A stretch of 64,000 nt of DNA from the NCBI GenBank assembly GCA_903925075.1, contig CAIYDQ010000003.1, positions 1 through 64,000 on the forward strand. Direction: 5' to 3'. The notes under the pieces were generated by a model. It ran no database searches, had not been told where the DNA came from, and was given only the letters and a program-made list of their open reading frames with translations. Below are positions 1-9,731 of this stretch, piece after piece (the stretch's first letter is position 1; every line of letters begins with the position of its first letter). The translations under genes were made by a program, and so were the position numbers. The stretch is from an uncultured Geobacter sp. GTDB lineage: Bacteria > Desulfobacterota > Desulfuromonadia > Geobacterales > Geobacteraceae.

Positions 1-719
1 ATCTTGTCGCGGTTCTCCAGCATCATCGGGATCACGTGCTTGCCGAAATCCAGGTCCTCGTATTTCTTCTTCCCTTCCTGCAGCACCTCGATCAGCTTCT
101 TGGTGGAGAAGATGTAGTTCCCCATGGAGGCGAAGCAGGTCTCCCTGCCGGGGATGGTTTCCGGCTGCTGCGGCTTCTCGGCGAAGGCGGTGACCCGGTA
201 ATCGTCATCCACGGAGAAGACGCCGAAGCGCTTGGCCTCCTCGATCGGCACCTCGAGCGCGGCCAGCGTCAGGTCGGCGCGGTTCCTGCGGTGATAATCG
301 ATCATCTGGCTGATGTCCATCTTGTAGATGTGGTCCCCCCCGAAAATCGCCACGTAGTCGGCGTCGGAGGATTCGACGAACCTCAGGTACTGCAGGATGG
401 CGTCGGCCGTCCCCTTGAACCACTCCTCGCTTTCGCTTCTGGTCTCCGGGGAGATCGCCACGTAGAATTCGCCCAGGCCGGTCCATTTGCCCCAGGACTC
501 GCGGATGTGCTTGTTGAGCGAGTAGGCCCGATACTGGGTGAGGATGTAGACCTTCTTGATGCCGGAATTGAACAGGTTGCTGAGCACGAAGTCGATGATC
601 TTATACTTGCCTCCGAACATCACGGAGGGCTTGGCCCTTCTGGTGGTGAGCGGGCTCAACCGCTCGCCTTTCCCTCCAGCCAGCACCATGGCTATGGTGT
701 TCCTGCCCACATTGCTCAT
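1..719 (-). CDS. glgC: Glucose-1-phosphate adenylyltransferase, partial (runs off the window start)
   Basis: Minus-strand translation begins MSNVGRNTIAMVLAGGKGERLSPLTTRRAKPSVMFGGKYKIIDF, the nucleotidyltransferase signature of GlgC. The ORFs listed on + here are antisense shadows. Confidence 0.9.
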   Translation of the reverse strand, partial: MSNVGRNTIAMVLAGGKGERLSPLTTRRAKPSVMFGGKYKIIDFVLSNLFNSGIKKVYILTQYRAYSLNKHIRESWGKWTGLGEFYVAISPETRSESEEWFKGTADAILQYLRFVESSDADYVAIFGGDHIYKMDISQMIDYHRRNRADLTLAALEVPIEEAKRFGVFSVDDDYRVTAFAEKPQQPETIPGRETCFASMGNYIFSTKKLIEVLQEGKKKYEDLDFGKHVIPMMLENRDK

Positions 720-801
720 TGAATACATTCGCTACCTCCTTTTTCCGGCAAAGTGATTCATCAAAATCCAGCTTCTCGTGTTTTGTTTAGTCGCATCTGC
801 G

Positions 802-2052
802 CTACGGCTTGCCGTCCCGGCCGGCCTCGCTCTCCTGGAAGAGCAGCTCCAACTTCAGGGCTTCCCCTTGCCGCTCCAACTGCAGCGAGCTGCGGTCCCC
901 TGCATGCTTTTGCTTCAGGGCGTATACCAGGTCGTAGCCGTCGGCGAGGGGCTGGCCGTCCAAAAAGAGCAGCAGGTCGCCTTCCTTGACGCCGGCGCGC
1001 TCGGCGTTGGAGCCGGGGGCGACGCCGTTGACCCGCAGACCGCGCGCCGAGGGGGACGCCTCGAAGACCACTCCCAGCAGCACCCCTTCTTTGGGGAGGT
1101 TCTCGTAGGTCAAATAGGCCAGGAAGTCGTAGGCGACCATGGGGAAATCCGGCAGCTGGACGTCCATGGTCTGCGGGACCTTGCCGGGCGCGATCTCCAC
1201 CTCCTGTCCGCCGATGGTCAGGTAGGAGGCGGGGAGGCGGCGAAAGACGCGGCGCGGTATGCCGAAGCCGTAGCTCACATGGTTGCCGCCGGCCACCACC
1301 AACAGCCGCCGGTCTTTCCCTTCCGGGCTTTGCAGGTAGCGCGCCGCCGACTCGGCCATGGTCTCGTCCCACAGGGTCTGGGCGCGCAGGAAATCGTCGA
1401 TCTGCATGCCGCCGTGGCTATGCCCGCCGAAGATCGCCGTCACCATGCCGCGCTGGTAGGGGTCGCCCTGATCGAATTCCGGCAGCCGGGCTTTGTCCTC
1501 GGCGCCAAGCTCGGCCAGCGGCTTGCCGCGCACCGCCTGCACCAGCGCCGGCTCCGCGTTCAGCGCCACGATCGGTATCCGCCGGTCGCGGGCGAAGACC
1601 AGCAGTTCGCGGTAATAGCCGAAGTCCATCTTCCAGTTCTCGAACCAGCGCGCCGCCTTGAGAAAACCCTTCTCGTCCAGGCGGCCGGCGACCCACTGGT
1701 CCAGGACCGGTTGCTGCGAGCGGTTGAACATCTCCATGCCCAGGGCGACCTTGCCCGGGTGGCGCGCTTCCAGCCCCTGGAGGGTCTGCAACTCCAGGCG
1801 ATGCGAGGCGGGGTTGTCGTGAGTTTCGCCCACATAGACGACCCGCGCGTCGCCGGCCACGTCCAGCATCTGGGCCAGGCTCACCGCGACGCCGGTCGGC
1901 AGGTGCACGATCTCCCCCACCTTGGGCGCCAGGGTGCGCGGATAGGGATCTTGCGGGTTACCCAACAACTGTTTTCCGGCGGGACAGCAGGCGGTCAGGA
2001 CCAGCAGCGACAGCGCCGCCGCCAGCCGCCGCGGCTGAGGAAATGGTGTCAT
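802..2052 (-). CDS. ChaN/DUF399-family lipoprotein with C-terminal PDZ domain
   Basis: 433-aa ORF; likely start at MTPFPQPRRLAAALSLLVLTACC (lipobox LTAC). YVGETHDNPASHRLEL and GGHSHGGMQIDDF motifs of ChaN-like proteins; C-terminal VNGVAPGSNAERAGVKEGDLLLFLDGQPL is PDZ-like. Confidence 0.75.
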   Translation of the reverse strand: MTPFPQPRRLAAALSLLVLTACCPAGKQLLGNPQDPYPRTLAPKVGEIVHLPTGVAVSLAQMLDVAGDARVVYVGETHDNPASHRLELQTLQGLEARHPGKVALGMEMFNRSQQPVLDQWVAGRLDEKGFLKAARWFENWKMDFGYYRELLVFARDRRIPIVALNAEPALVQAVRGKPLAELGAEDKARLPEFDQGDPYQRGMVTAIFGGHSHGGMQIDDFLRAQTLWDETMAESAARYLQSPEGKDRRLLVVAGGNHVSYGFGIPRRVFRRLPASYLTIGGQEVEIAPGKVPQTMDVQLPDFPMVAYDFLAYLTYENLPKEGVLLGVVFEASPSARGLRVNGVAPGSNAERAGVKEGDLLLFLDGQPLADGYDLVYALKQKHAGDRSSLQLERQGEALKLELLFQESEAGRDGKP

Positions 2053-2504
2053 GTTGCCTCCAGGCAAGGGCCGGCCTGTCGGGCCCGGATGGTGTCGGAG
2101 CATATGCCGCCGTCATGCTTGACGCTCTCCCGAAATCTTCCACAGTCAAAGGGATTCCAGTCGGTGCTTGATAAGGCACAATAATCCTCTTTGAACAGTT
2201 TGTCGAACAGTCAATTCAATTTTTTCAGGCTTTACATCATACACGCTTGCAGCCGCTTTGTCATAGAGGGGCCAAGTTTTACTCTCCAGCTTTTACTCTG
2301 ACTCTGGCGGCAGTCATTGGGAGGATCTTGGCCTTGAAAAAAGACGAAAGTCTCGCCGCTGCTTGTGCCGATTGCTTAATTCCCGCCCGATGATATGCTG
2401 TCTCCCGGCTGCCTGACAGCTTTTCGGAATGTAGCACATGCGTTCATGAAAATAAACTACTATTTGCCGCGCAGGCAGGTAGCACGCAGATCAAGGAGGA
2501 AAGC

Positions 2505-3110
2505 ATGAAGAACGCCGTCTATAGCTTGCTGATATCTATTTCACTGGTGGCGGTCCTGCCGGGCGCCGTCCACGCCTCCGTCACCGACGAGGTGAAGCGG
2601 GTGGTCGACCAGGTGGTGCAGGTGGTCGCCGACCCGGAGCTGAAAAAGCCGCAAAAAGAGCAGCAGCGCCGCCAGGCGCTGAGGACCGCCATAGGCAACA
2701 TCTTCGATTACCAGGAGATGGCCCAGCGCTCTTTGGCGACCCACTGGAAGGAGCGGACCCCGGCGGAGAGGAAAGAATTCGTCTCCCTGTTCCAGACGCT
2801 TTTGGAGAATTCCTACGCGGGTAAGATCGAATCCTATCACAACGAGAAGATCGTCTACCTGAGGGAGTCGGTCGACGACCAGTACGCGGAGGTGAAGTCG
2901 AAGGTGATCGCCCCCAAAGGGGACGAATATTCCCTGGATTACCGCCTGATGCAAAAGGGGGGCAAGTGGCTGGTGTACGACGTGGTGATCGAGGGGGTGA
3001 GCCTGGTTTCCAACTACCGCGGCCAGTTCAACCGGATCATCAACGGCCAGGGATACCCCCAGTTGCTGAAGAAGCTGCGCGCCAAGAGCGAGGAGATCAA
3101 GGCGCCTTGA
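2505..3110 (+). CDS. MlaC/Ttg2D-family phospholipid-binding protein
   Basis: 201 aa, signal peptide; FDYQEMAQRSLATHWKERTPAERKEFVSLFQTLLENSYAGKIESY and YDVVIEGVSLVSNYRGQFNRII are MlaC hallmarks; SD AAGGAGG upstream. Confidence 0.88.
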   Translation: MKNAVYSLLISISLVAVLPGAVHASVTDEVKRVVDQVVQVVADPELKKPQKEQQRRQALRTAIGNIFDYQEMAQRSLATHWKERTPAERKEFVSLFQTLLENSYAGKIESYHNEKIVYLRESVDDQYAEVKSKVIAPKGDEYSLDYRLMQKGGKWLVYDVVIEGVSLVSNYRGQFNRIINGQGYPQLLKKLRAKSEEIKAP

Positions 3111-3135
3111 AGCCGGCGTCGATCCCTTGTGCCAG

Positions 3136-3167
3136 GGCCGTTAAACCGATGTTTAACGGCCTTTTTT
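3136..3167 (+). terminator. Rho-independent terminator after mlaC-like gene
   Basis: GGCCGTTAAAC-cgat-GTTTAACGGCC followed by TTTTTT. Confidence 0.85.
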
Positions 3168-3232
3168 ATGTTGACAACATGGCGCCCCCGCTAATAGAAT
3201 CGCAAATTTAATACATCATGGAGGTTTGCGGA

Positions 3233-4321
3233 ATGGGAAAGGTTTTTAAGGTCGCAGTGTTGGCTGGTGACGGCATCGGCCCCGAAGTTATGGCAGAGGC
3301 CCTGAACGTGCTGGACGCAGTCGAGAAACGCTACGGCGTCGCTTTCGAGCGCACCCGCGCCAACGTAGGCGGGGCTGGTATCGATCTTGAGGGGCGCGCC
3401 CTGCCCGAGACCACCGTCGACATCTGCAAGGCTGCCGACGCCATCCTGTTCGGCTCGGTGGGCGGGCCCAAGTGGGAGACGCTCCCCCCCGACGAGCAGC
3501 CCGAGCGCGGCGCCCTGCTGCCGCTCAGAAAAATCTTCGGCCTCTACGCCAACCTGCGTCCGGCCATCATCTTCCCCTCGCTTACCAGCGCCTCCTCGCT
3601 CAAGGAAGAGGTGATCGGCGGCGGCTTCGACATCCTGGTGATCCGCGAATTGACCGGCGGCATCTACTTCTCCCAGCCCAAGGGGATCGACGGCGTCGGG
3701 CGCGACCGGGTAGGGGTCGACACCATGCGCTACAGCGTGCCCGAGATCGAGCGCATCACCCACGTCGCCTTCCAGGCCGCCCGCAAGCGCGGCAAGAAAG
3801 TCTGCTCCATCGACAAGGCCAACGTCCTTTCCACCTCCGTCCTTTGGCGCGAGATCGTGACCGGCATCGCCAAGGAGTATCCGGACGTCGAGCTCTCCCA
3901 CATGTACGTGGACAACGCCGCCATGCAACTGGTAAAATGGCCCAAGCAATTCGACGTGATCCTTTGCGAGAACATGTTCGGCGACATCCTTTCCGACGAG
4001 GCCGCCATGCTGACCGGCTCGCTCGGCATGCTCCCCTCCGCCTCGCTTGCCGAGGGGACCTTCGGCATGTACGAGCCCTCCGGCGGGAGCGCCCCGGACA
4101 TCGCGGGACAGGGGATCGCCAACCCGATCGCCCAGATCCTTTCCGCCGGCATGATGCTGCGCTACTCCTTCGGCATGATCGAGGCCGCGGACGCCATCGA
4201 CAACGCCGTCGCCAAGGTGCTGGACCAGGGTTTCCGCACCAGGGACATCTATCAGCAGCAGCCCGGCGAGAAGCTGGTGAACACCAAGGAGATCGGCGCC
4301 GCGATCATCGCGAACCTGTAG
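3233..4321 (+). CDS. leuB: 3-isopropylmalate dehydrogenase
   Basis: [24 protein letters not shown]..., [42 protein letters not shown]. Confidence 0.95.
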   Translation: MGKVFKVAVLAGDGIGPEVMAEALNVLDAVEKRYGVAFERTRANVGGAGIDLEGRALPETTVDICKAADAILFGSVGGPKWETLPPDEQPERGALLPLRKIFGLYANLRPAIIFPSLTSASSLKEEVIGGGFDILVIRELTGGIYFSQPKGIDGVGRDRVGVDTMRYSVPEIERITHVAFQAARKRGKKVCSIDKANVLSTSVLWREIVTGIAKEYPDVELSHMYVDNAAMQLVKWPKQFDVILCENMFGDILSDEAAMLTGSLGMLPSASLAEGTFGMYEPSGGSAPDIAGQGIANPIAQILSAGMMLRYSFGMIEAADAIDNAVAKVLDQGFRTRDIYQQQPGEKLVNTKEIGAAIIANL

Positions 4322-4381
4322 CCTATTGCGAGGGAGCTGGCCTCCCCGAGAAAAACAAATCCAACAAAAGAGGAAGGTACT

Positions 4382-5479
4382 ATGAAAGTCGGACTTGTCG
4401 GTTGGCGTGGCATGGTAGGCTCCGTTCTCCTCCAGCGCATGCAGGAAGAGAACGATTTCGCAGGAGTCGAACCGGTATTCTTCACCACTTCCCAGGCGGG
4501 CCAGCCCGCTCCCATGAACGCCGGCACCCTGAAGGACGCTTCCGACATCTCGGAGCTGAAAAAGCTGGACGTGATCATCACCTGCCAGGGTGGGGACTAC
4601 ACCAAGGCGGTGCGCCCCGAACTGCACAAGGCCGGCTGGCAGGGGTACTGGATCGACGCGGCCAGCACGCTGCGCATGGAGTCGGACGCGGTCATCATCC
4701 TCGACCCGGTGAACAGGGGGGTGATCGACGCCGCCCTGGCCAAGGGGGTGAAGGATTACATCGGCGGCAACTGTACGGTGAGCCTGATGCTGATGGCCCT
4801 GGGCGGACTGTTTCGCGCCGGGGTGGTGGAGTGGATCTCCTCCATGACCTATCAGGCGGCCTCCGGCGCCGGCGCTCCCAACATGCGCGAGCTCCTCTCC
4901 CAGATGGGGGTGTTGCAGGGCTCGGTCGCGGAACTCCTGAAGGATCCGGGTTCCGCCATCCTGGACATCGACCGCAAGGTCACCGCCACCCTCAGGGGCG
5001 ACGCGCTGCCGACCAAGGAATTCGGCTTTCCGCTGGCGGGGAGCGTGCTCCCCTGGATCGACCGCGAAGTCGAAGACGGCCAGAGCCGGGAAGAGTGGAA
5101 AGGGTTCGCCGAGACCAACAAGATCCTCGGCACCAGCACCCCGATCCCCGTGGACGGCTTGTGCGTGCGCGTGGGCGCCATGCGCTGCCACAGCCAAGCG
5201 CTGACCGTGAAGCTCAACAAGGACCTGCCCATCGCCGACATAGAGGAGATGATCAAGAACGACAACCAGTGGGTGAAGTTCGTGGCCAACAACAAGGCCG
5301 ACACGCTGGCGCAGCTCACCCCGGCGGCGACCTCCGGTTCGCTGGCCGTGCCCATCGGGCGCGTGCGCAAGATGAAGATGGGGCCGCAGTACCTCTCGGC
5401 CTTCACCTGCGGCGATCAGCTCCTGTGGGGCGCGGCCGAGCCGCTGCGCCGCATGCTGCAGATACTGAAGGAACGATGA
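4382..5479 (+). CDS. asd: Aspartate-semialdehyde dehydrogenase (E. coli Asd-like, 365 aa)
   Basis: [26 protein letters not shown]; catalytic-Cys context [17 protein letters not shown]. Confidence 0.92.
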   Translation: MKVGLVGWRGMVGSVLLQRMQEENDFAGVEPVFFTTSQAGQPAPMNAGTLKDASDISELKKLDVIITCQGGDYTKAVRPELHKAGWQGYWIDAASTLRMESDAVIILDPVNRGVIDAALAKGVKDYIGGNCTVSLMLMALGGLFRAGVVEWISSMTYQAASGAGAPNMRELLSQMGVLQGSVAELLKDPGSAILDIDRKVTATLRGDALPTKEFGFPLAGSVLPWIDREVEDGQSREEWKGFAETNKILGTSTPIPVDGLCVRVGAMRCHSQALTVKLNKDLPIADIEEMIKNDNQWVKFVANNKADTLAQLTPAATSGSLAVPIGRVRKMKMGPQYLSAFTCGDQLLWGAAEPLRRMLQILKER

Positions 5480-5500
5480 ATCCGAACCGATGAGTCCGTC

Positions 5501-5583
5501 GGATGCGGTGAACATCGTGAACCGCATCATTTCCGAAACCGATGCGGTTCGCGCCTCACCGCATCCTACGAGCAGGTTTTTTT
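5501..5583 (+). repeat. Nested inverted repeats (BIME/REP-like double hairpin) followed by a T-tract
   Basis: GGATGCGGTGA (5501-5511) pairs with TCACCGCATCC (5556-5566); GAACCGCATC (5519-5528) pairs with GATGCGGTTC (5541-5550); TTTTTTT at 5577-5583. Confidence 0.8.
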
Positions 5584-5623
5584 GGGAATCGTCTAAGCTT
5601 CAAGGTGATTCAGTAAGTGACAC

Positions 5624-5668
5624 GGAGCGCGTACCCCAAGTGCAGGATCGGGGGCGCGCTCCTGTTTT
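5624..5668 (+). terminator. Rho-independent terminator between the asd paralogs
   Basis: GGAGCGCG...CGCGCTCC then TGTTTTTG. Confidence 0.7.
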
Positions 5669-5734
5669 TGTCTTTGACGATTGGATATAAAAATCCGGCA
5701 GCGGTCGGGTCGGTTCACGCAAGAGGAGAACGGT

Positions 5735-6754
5735 ATGAGCAGGCTTTGGAACGTTGCAGTGGTAGGCGCGACCGGCGCGGTCGGAACCCAGATGATCGAA
5801 TGCCTGGAGGAACGCAATTTCCCGGTGGGCACGATCAAGTTCCTGGCGAGCGGCCGCAGCGCCGGACAGGTGCTGGAGTTCGCCGGCAAGCCGGTGCAGG
5901 TCGAGGAACTGCGCCACGATTCCTTCGAAGGGATCGACATCGCCCTTTTTTCCGCGGGCGGGGCGCGCTCCGAGGAGTTCTGTCCCTCGGCCGCCAAGGC
6001 GGGAGCGGTCTGCATCGACAATTCCAGCGCCTGGCGGATGGATCCGGACGTGCCGCTGGTGGTCCCCGAGGTGAACCCGCACGCCATCGCCGGCTACAAG
6101 AAGAAAGGGATCATCGCCAACCCCAACTGCTCCACCATCCAGATGGTGGTGGCGCTCAAGCCCTTGCACGATTTCGCCGCCATCCGGCGGATCGTGGTCT
6201 CCACCTATCAGGCGGTCTCCGGCACCGGCAAGAAGGCGATCGACGAGCTGCGCATCCAGACCGGCGAGCTTTTGAACGGCCGTCCCAGCAAAAACGAGGT
6301 CTATCCGCATCGCATCGCCTTCAACTGCCTGCCGCAGATCGACGCCTTCTGCGACAACGGCTACACCAAGGAAGAGATGAAGATGGCCAACGAGACCGCC
6401 AAGATCATGGAGGCGGCTATCAAGACCACCGCCACCTGCGTCCGGGTCCCGGTTTTTTACGGACATTCCGAATCGGTGAACATCGAGACGGCGCAAAAGA
6501 TCACAGCCGCCAAGGCCAGGGAGCTTTTGCGCGGCGCTCCCGGCGTGGAATTGGTCGACGACCCGATAAGCGGCGACTACCCGATGGCGATCAACGCGGC
6601 GGGGGAGGACCTGACCCTGGTCGGCCGCATCCGCGAGGACGACTCCATCGACAACGGCCTGAACCTGTGGATCGTGGCCGATAATATCCGCAAGGGGGCC
6701 GCGACCAACGCCGTGCAGATCGCGGAGATACTGATCGCGAAATATCTGAAATAA
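5735..6754 (+). CDS. asd: Aspartate-semialdehyde dehydrogenase, second paralog (common USG-1/Asd type)
   Basis: MSRLWNVAVVGATGAVGTQMIECLEERNFPVG; catalytic motif IIANPNCSTIQMVVALKPLHDF; downstream EVYPHRIAFNCLPQID. Confidence 0.92.
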   Translation: MSRLWNVAVVGATGAVGTQMIECLEERNFPVGTIKFLASGRSAGQVLEFAGKPVQVEELRHDSFEGIDIALFSAGGARSEEFCPSAAKAGAVCIDNSSAWRMDPDVPLVVPEVNPHAIAGYKKKGIIANPNCSTIQMVVALKPLHDFAAIRRIVVSTYQAVSGTGKKAIDELRIQTGELLNGRPSKNEVYPHRIAFNCLPQIDAFCDNGYTKEEMKMANETAKIMEAAIKTTATCVRVPVFYGHSESVNIETAQKITAAKARELLRGAPGVELVDDPISGDYPMAINAAGEDLTLVGRIREDDSIDNGLNLWIVADNIRKGAATNAVQIAEILIAKYLK

Positions 6755-6764
6755 CGATCCGGCC

Positions 6765-7520
6765 ATGCGCAATATCAAACTGATCATCGAATACGACGGC
6801 ACCGCCTACTGCGGCTGGCAGGTCCAACCAAACGGCGTCACCATCCAGGAGGTCATGGAGGGGGCGCTCTCCCGCATGCTCGGGGAGCCCGGCAAACTCC
6901 GCTCCTCGGGGCGGACCGACGCCCGCGTGCATGCCCGCGGCATGGTCGCCTGCTTCACCACGGAAAAGGGGCTGCCGCTGCGCGCCTTCAGGGAAGGGTT
7001 GAACACGCTGCTGCCGGACGACATCGCGGTGCGCGACGCCTGCGAGGTGCCGCTGGCCTTCAACCCGCGCGCCGACGCCCTGGCCAAGCACTACCGCTAT
7101 ACCATCCTGTTGGACGAGCTGCGCGCGCCGCTTAGCCGCCGCACCGCCTGGCGCCTCACCGGCAAGCTCGATCTGGACGCCATGCGCGAAGCCTGCGCCC
7201 TGTTCGTGGGGGAGCACGACTTCGCCGCCTTCCGCGCCGCCAACTGCGCCGCCAAGACCACCAGGCGCACCATCAATTCACTGGAACTGGTCGAGGACGG
7301 CCGCTTCCTCCATCTGGAGGTGAACGGCAGCGGTTTTCTGAAGAACATGGTGCGCATCATCGCCGGCACCTTGCAGGAAGTCGGGCAGGGCAAAAGGGCC
7401 CCCAAGGAGGTCGCGAAGCTGCTCCTGGAGGGGAACCGGCAACTGGCCGGCATGACCGCCCCCCCCCACGGGCTCTGCCTGATGCAGGTTTTTTACTCGC
7501 CCGAGAGCTTTTTGTCTTGA
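6765..7520 (+). CDS. truA: tRNA pseudouridine(38-40) synthase
   Basis: IKLIIEYDGTAYCGWQVQPNGVTIQE; SSGRTDARVHARGMVACF. Confidence 0.96.
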   Translation: MRNIKLIIEYDGTAYCGWQVQPNGVTIQEVMEGALSRMLGEPGKLRSSGRTDARVHARGMVACFTTEKGLPLRAFREGLNTLLPDDIAVRDACEVPLAFNPRADALAKHYRYTILLDELRAPLSRRTAWRLTGKLDLDAMREACALFVGEHDFAAFRAANCAAKTTRRTINSLELVEDGRFLHLEVNGSGFLKNMVRIIAGTLQEVGQGKRAPKEVAKLLLEGNRQLAGMTAPPHGLCLMQVFYSPESFLS

Positions 7521-7545
7521 CATGGTGGGGTAAATCGATTAAATT
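7517..7545 (+). promoter_or_regulatory. Sigma70-type promoter for rplM-rpsI
   Basis: TTGACA (7517-7522), 17-nt spacer, TAAATT (7540-7545); the -35 overlaps the truA stop codon. Confidence 0.7.
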
Positions 7546-7596
7546 CTCAACTTTCTGTAAGTCCGAGTGCTAATTCCAGCTAGCTGTGAGGTTTCG

Positions 7597-8028
7597 ATGA
7601 AGACGACGCAAGTTGCCAAAAAAGAAGATGTAACCAGGGATTGGTATCTGGTTGATGTGGATAGTAAGGTGCTCGGCCGTGTCGCGACCCAGATCGCCAA
7701 CGTGCTGCGCGGCAAGAACAAGCCGACCTTCACCCCGAGTGTTGATACCGGCGACTTCGTCATCGTGGTCAACGCCGAGAAGATCGCCCTTACCGGCAAG
7801 AAATTATCCGACAAGACCTACTACAGCCATTCCGGTTACACCGGCGGGCTGAAAGAGATCTCCGCCGGCAAACTGCTCGACAAGAAGCCCGAAGAGCTCT
7901 TGAAGAAGGCCGTCAAGGGGATGCTGCCCAAGAACAAGCTGGCCCGCCACATGCTGAAGAAGCTCAAGATCTATGCCGGCGCCGCCCATCCGCATTCCGC
8001 CCAGCAGCCTAAGAGTCTGAACATATAA
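7597..8028 (+). CDS. rplM: 50S ribosomal protein L13 (uL13)
   Basis: [69 protein letters not shown]. Confidence 0.97.
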   Translation: MKTTQVAKKEDVTRDWYLVDVDSKVLGRVATQIANVLRGKNKPTFTPSVDTGDFVIVVNAEKIALTGKKLSDKTYYSHSGYTGGLKEISAGKLLDKKPEELLKKAVKGMLPKNKLARHMLKKLKIYAGAAHPHSAQQPKSLNI

Positions 8029-8050
8029 TTCGTTCATCAGGAGATATAAA

Positions 8051-8443
8051 ATGGCAGCAGCAAGTTTTTATGCTACAGGCAAGAGAAAGTCGTCGATCGC
8101 GAGGGTCTGGCTCAAGGCCGGCACCGGCGAGATCATTGTAAATACCAAGACCCTCGCCAATTATTTCGGCAGGGAGACCTCCAAGATGGTCGTCATGCAG
8201 CCCCTGGAGTTGACGGAGAACGTCGGCAAGTTCGACATCTTCTGCACCGTCAAGGGTGGCGGCGATTCCGGCCAGGCCGGCGCCATCAAGCACGGCATCA
8301 CCAAGGCGCTGCTCGCCATCGACGCCGACCTGCGCGGCACGCTGAAGAAAGCCGGGTTTATCACCCGCGACTCGCGCATCAAGGAAAGAAAGAAGTACGG
8401 CAAGAAGGCCGCGCGCGCAAGCTTCCAGTTCTCCAAGCGTTAA
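8051..8443 (+). CDS. rpsI: 30S ribosomal protein S9 (uS9)
   Basis: [25 protein letters not shown]...; C-terminus [17 protein letters not shown]. Confidence 0.97.
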   Translation: MAAASFYATGKRKSSIARVWLKAGTGEIIVNTKTLANYFGRETSKMVVMQPLELTENVGKFDIFCTVKGGGDSGQAGAIKHGITKALLAIDADLRGTLKKAGFITRDSRIKERKKYGKKAARASFQFSKR

Positions 8444-8602
8444 TCCGCTTTTCCAGAGAGCCGCTCCCGCATTACAAAGGGGGAATCCGCGAGGGTTCCT
8501 CCTTTTGCCGTTTCTTCGGCGCCAGCCGCGGCCGCGGTTTGCGGTGGCCGGCTGGCAGGACGAGCCGCGCGGAGCATCAACCAAGGATTCAGGGAGGCGT
8601 TC

Positions 8603-9643
8603 ATGTTAAAAGTTGCCATTGTCGGCGCAAGCGGCTACACCGGAGTCGAACTGCTGCGGATTCTTCACTCTCACCCCGAGGTCGCCGTTACCTGCGTCAC
8701 CTCCGAGCAGAGCGCCGGCCGCCCCGTCAGCGAAATCTTCCCGACCCTGCGCGGCAGGATCGATATCGTGCTGGAAAACCTGGAACCGATCGGCATCGCC
8801 GAGAAGGTGGACATCGTCTTCACCGCCCTGCCGCACAAGGCGGCCATGGAGGTGGTGCCGACCTTCCTGAAGATGGGCAAGAACGTGGTGGATCTCTCCG
8901 CCGACTACCGTCTGCACGACGCCGACGTCTACAGCCGCTGGTACAGCAAGCACCTGAACCCCGAACTCTTGCAGGAGGCCGTCTACGGCATTCCCGAGCT
9001 GCGGCGCGCGGAAATCGCCGGGGCTTCGCTGATCGCCAACCCCGGATGCTACCCGACCAGCGTCATCCTCGGGCTGGCGCCGCTTTTGAAGGGGAAGGTG
9101 ATAGACGCCGGCTCGATCATCGTGGACGCCAAGTCGGGCGTCTCCGGCGCCGGGCGCGCGGCCAAGGTGGACGGCCTTTACTGCGAGGTCAACGAAGGCT
9201 TCAAGGCCTACTCCGTCGGCGGCACGCATCGCCATATCCCAGAGATCGAGCAGGAATTGTCGCTTTTGGCCGGAAAGGACCTCGCCATCTCCTTCACCCC
9301 GCACCTGGTGCCGATGGATCGCGGCATCCTTTCCACCATCTACTCCAACCCCCTGGGAAAGGTGACGGCGGCGGACCTGATCACGCTGTACGAGACCTTT
9401 TACGACGGAGAGCCGTTCGTGAGGGTGCTCCCCGAAGGAACCTTCCCGTCCACCGCCCACGTCAGGGGTTCGAACTTTTGCGACATCGGCATCGCCGTCG
9501 ACGAGCGGACCGGCCGGGTGATCGTGGTCTCGGCGATCGACAATCTGGTCAAGGGGGCGTCGGGGCAGGCGGTGCAGAACATGAATCTCATGTGCGGGCT
9601 TCCCGAGACCCTCGGCCTCGACTTCCTGCCGATCTTCCCTTGA
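8603..9643 (+). CDS. argC: N-acetyl-gamma-glutamyl-phosphate reductase
   Basis: [70 protein letters not shown]. Confidence 0.96.
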   Translation: MLKVAIVGASGYTGVELLRILHSHPEVAVTCVTSEQSAGRPVSEIFPTLRGRIDIVLENLEPIGIAEKVDIVFTALPHKAAMEVVPTFLKMGKNVVDLSADYRLHDADVYSRWYSKHLNPELLQEAVYGIPELRRAEIAGASLIANPGCYPTSVILGLAPLLKGKVIDAGSIIVDAKSGVSGAGRAAKVDGLYCEVNEGFKAYSVGGTHRHIPEIEQELSLLAGKDLAISFTPHLVPMDRGILSTIYSNPLGKVTAADLITLYETFYDGEPFVRVLPEGTFPSTAHVRGSNFCDIGIAVDERTGRVIVVSAIDNLVKGASGQAVQNMNLMCGLPETLGLDFLPIFP

Positions 9644-9731
9644 CCCGCCGCCCGCGGCAGGCAGATAATGAGTACAAGGCGAACTTCGGCATGCCGGAGT
9701 TCGCCTTCATGTTGTTCCAGGCAAGGTTTTT

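Noticed and set aside
3472-5493. 673-aa + strand ORF in an alternative frame over leuB and asd
   Set aside because: Arg/Gly-rich out-of-frame translation of two clear genes.
3191-5530. 779-aa antisense ORF across leuB-asd
   Set aside because: Shadow ORF opposite well-identified genes; low-complexity GDD/HH-rich composition typical of antisense frames in high-GC DNA.
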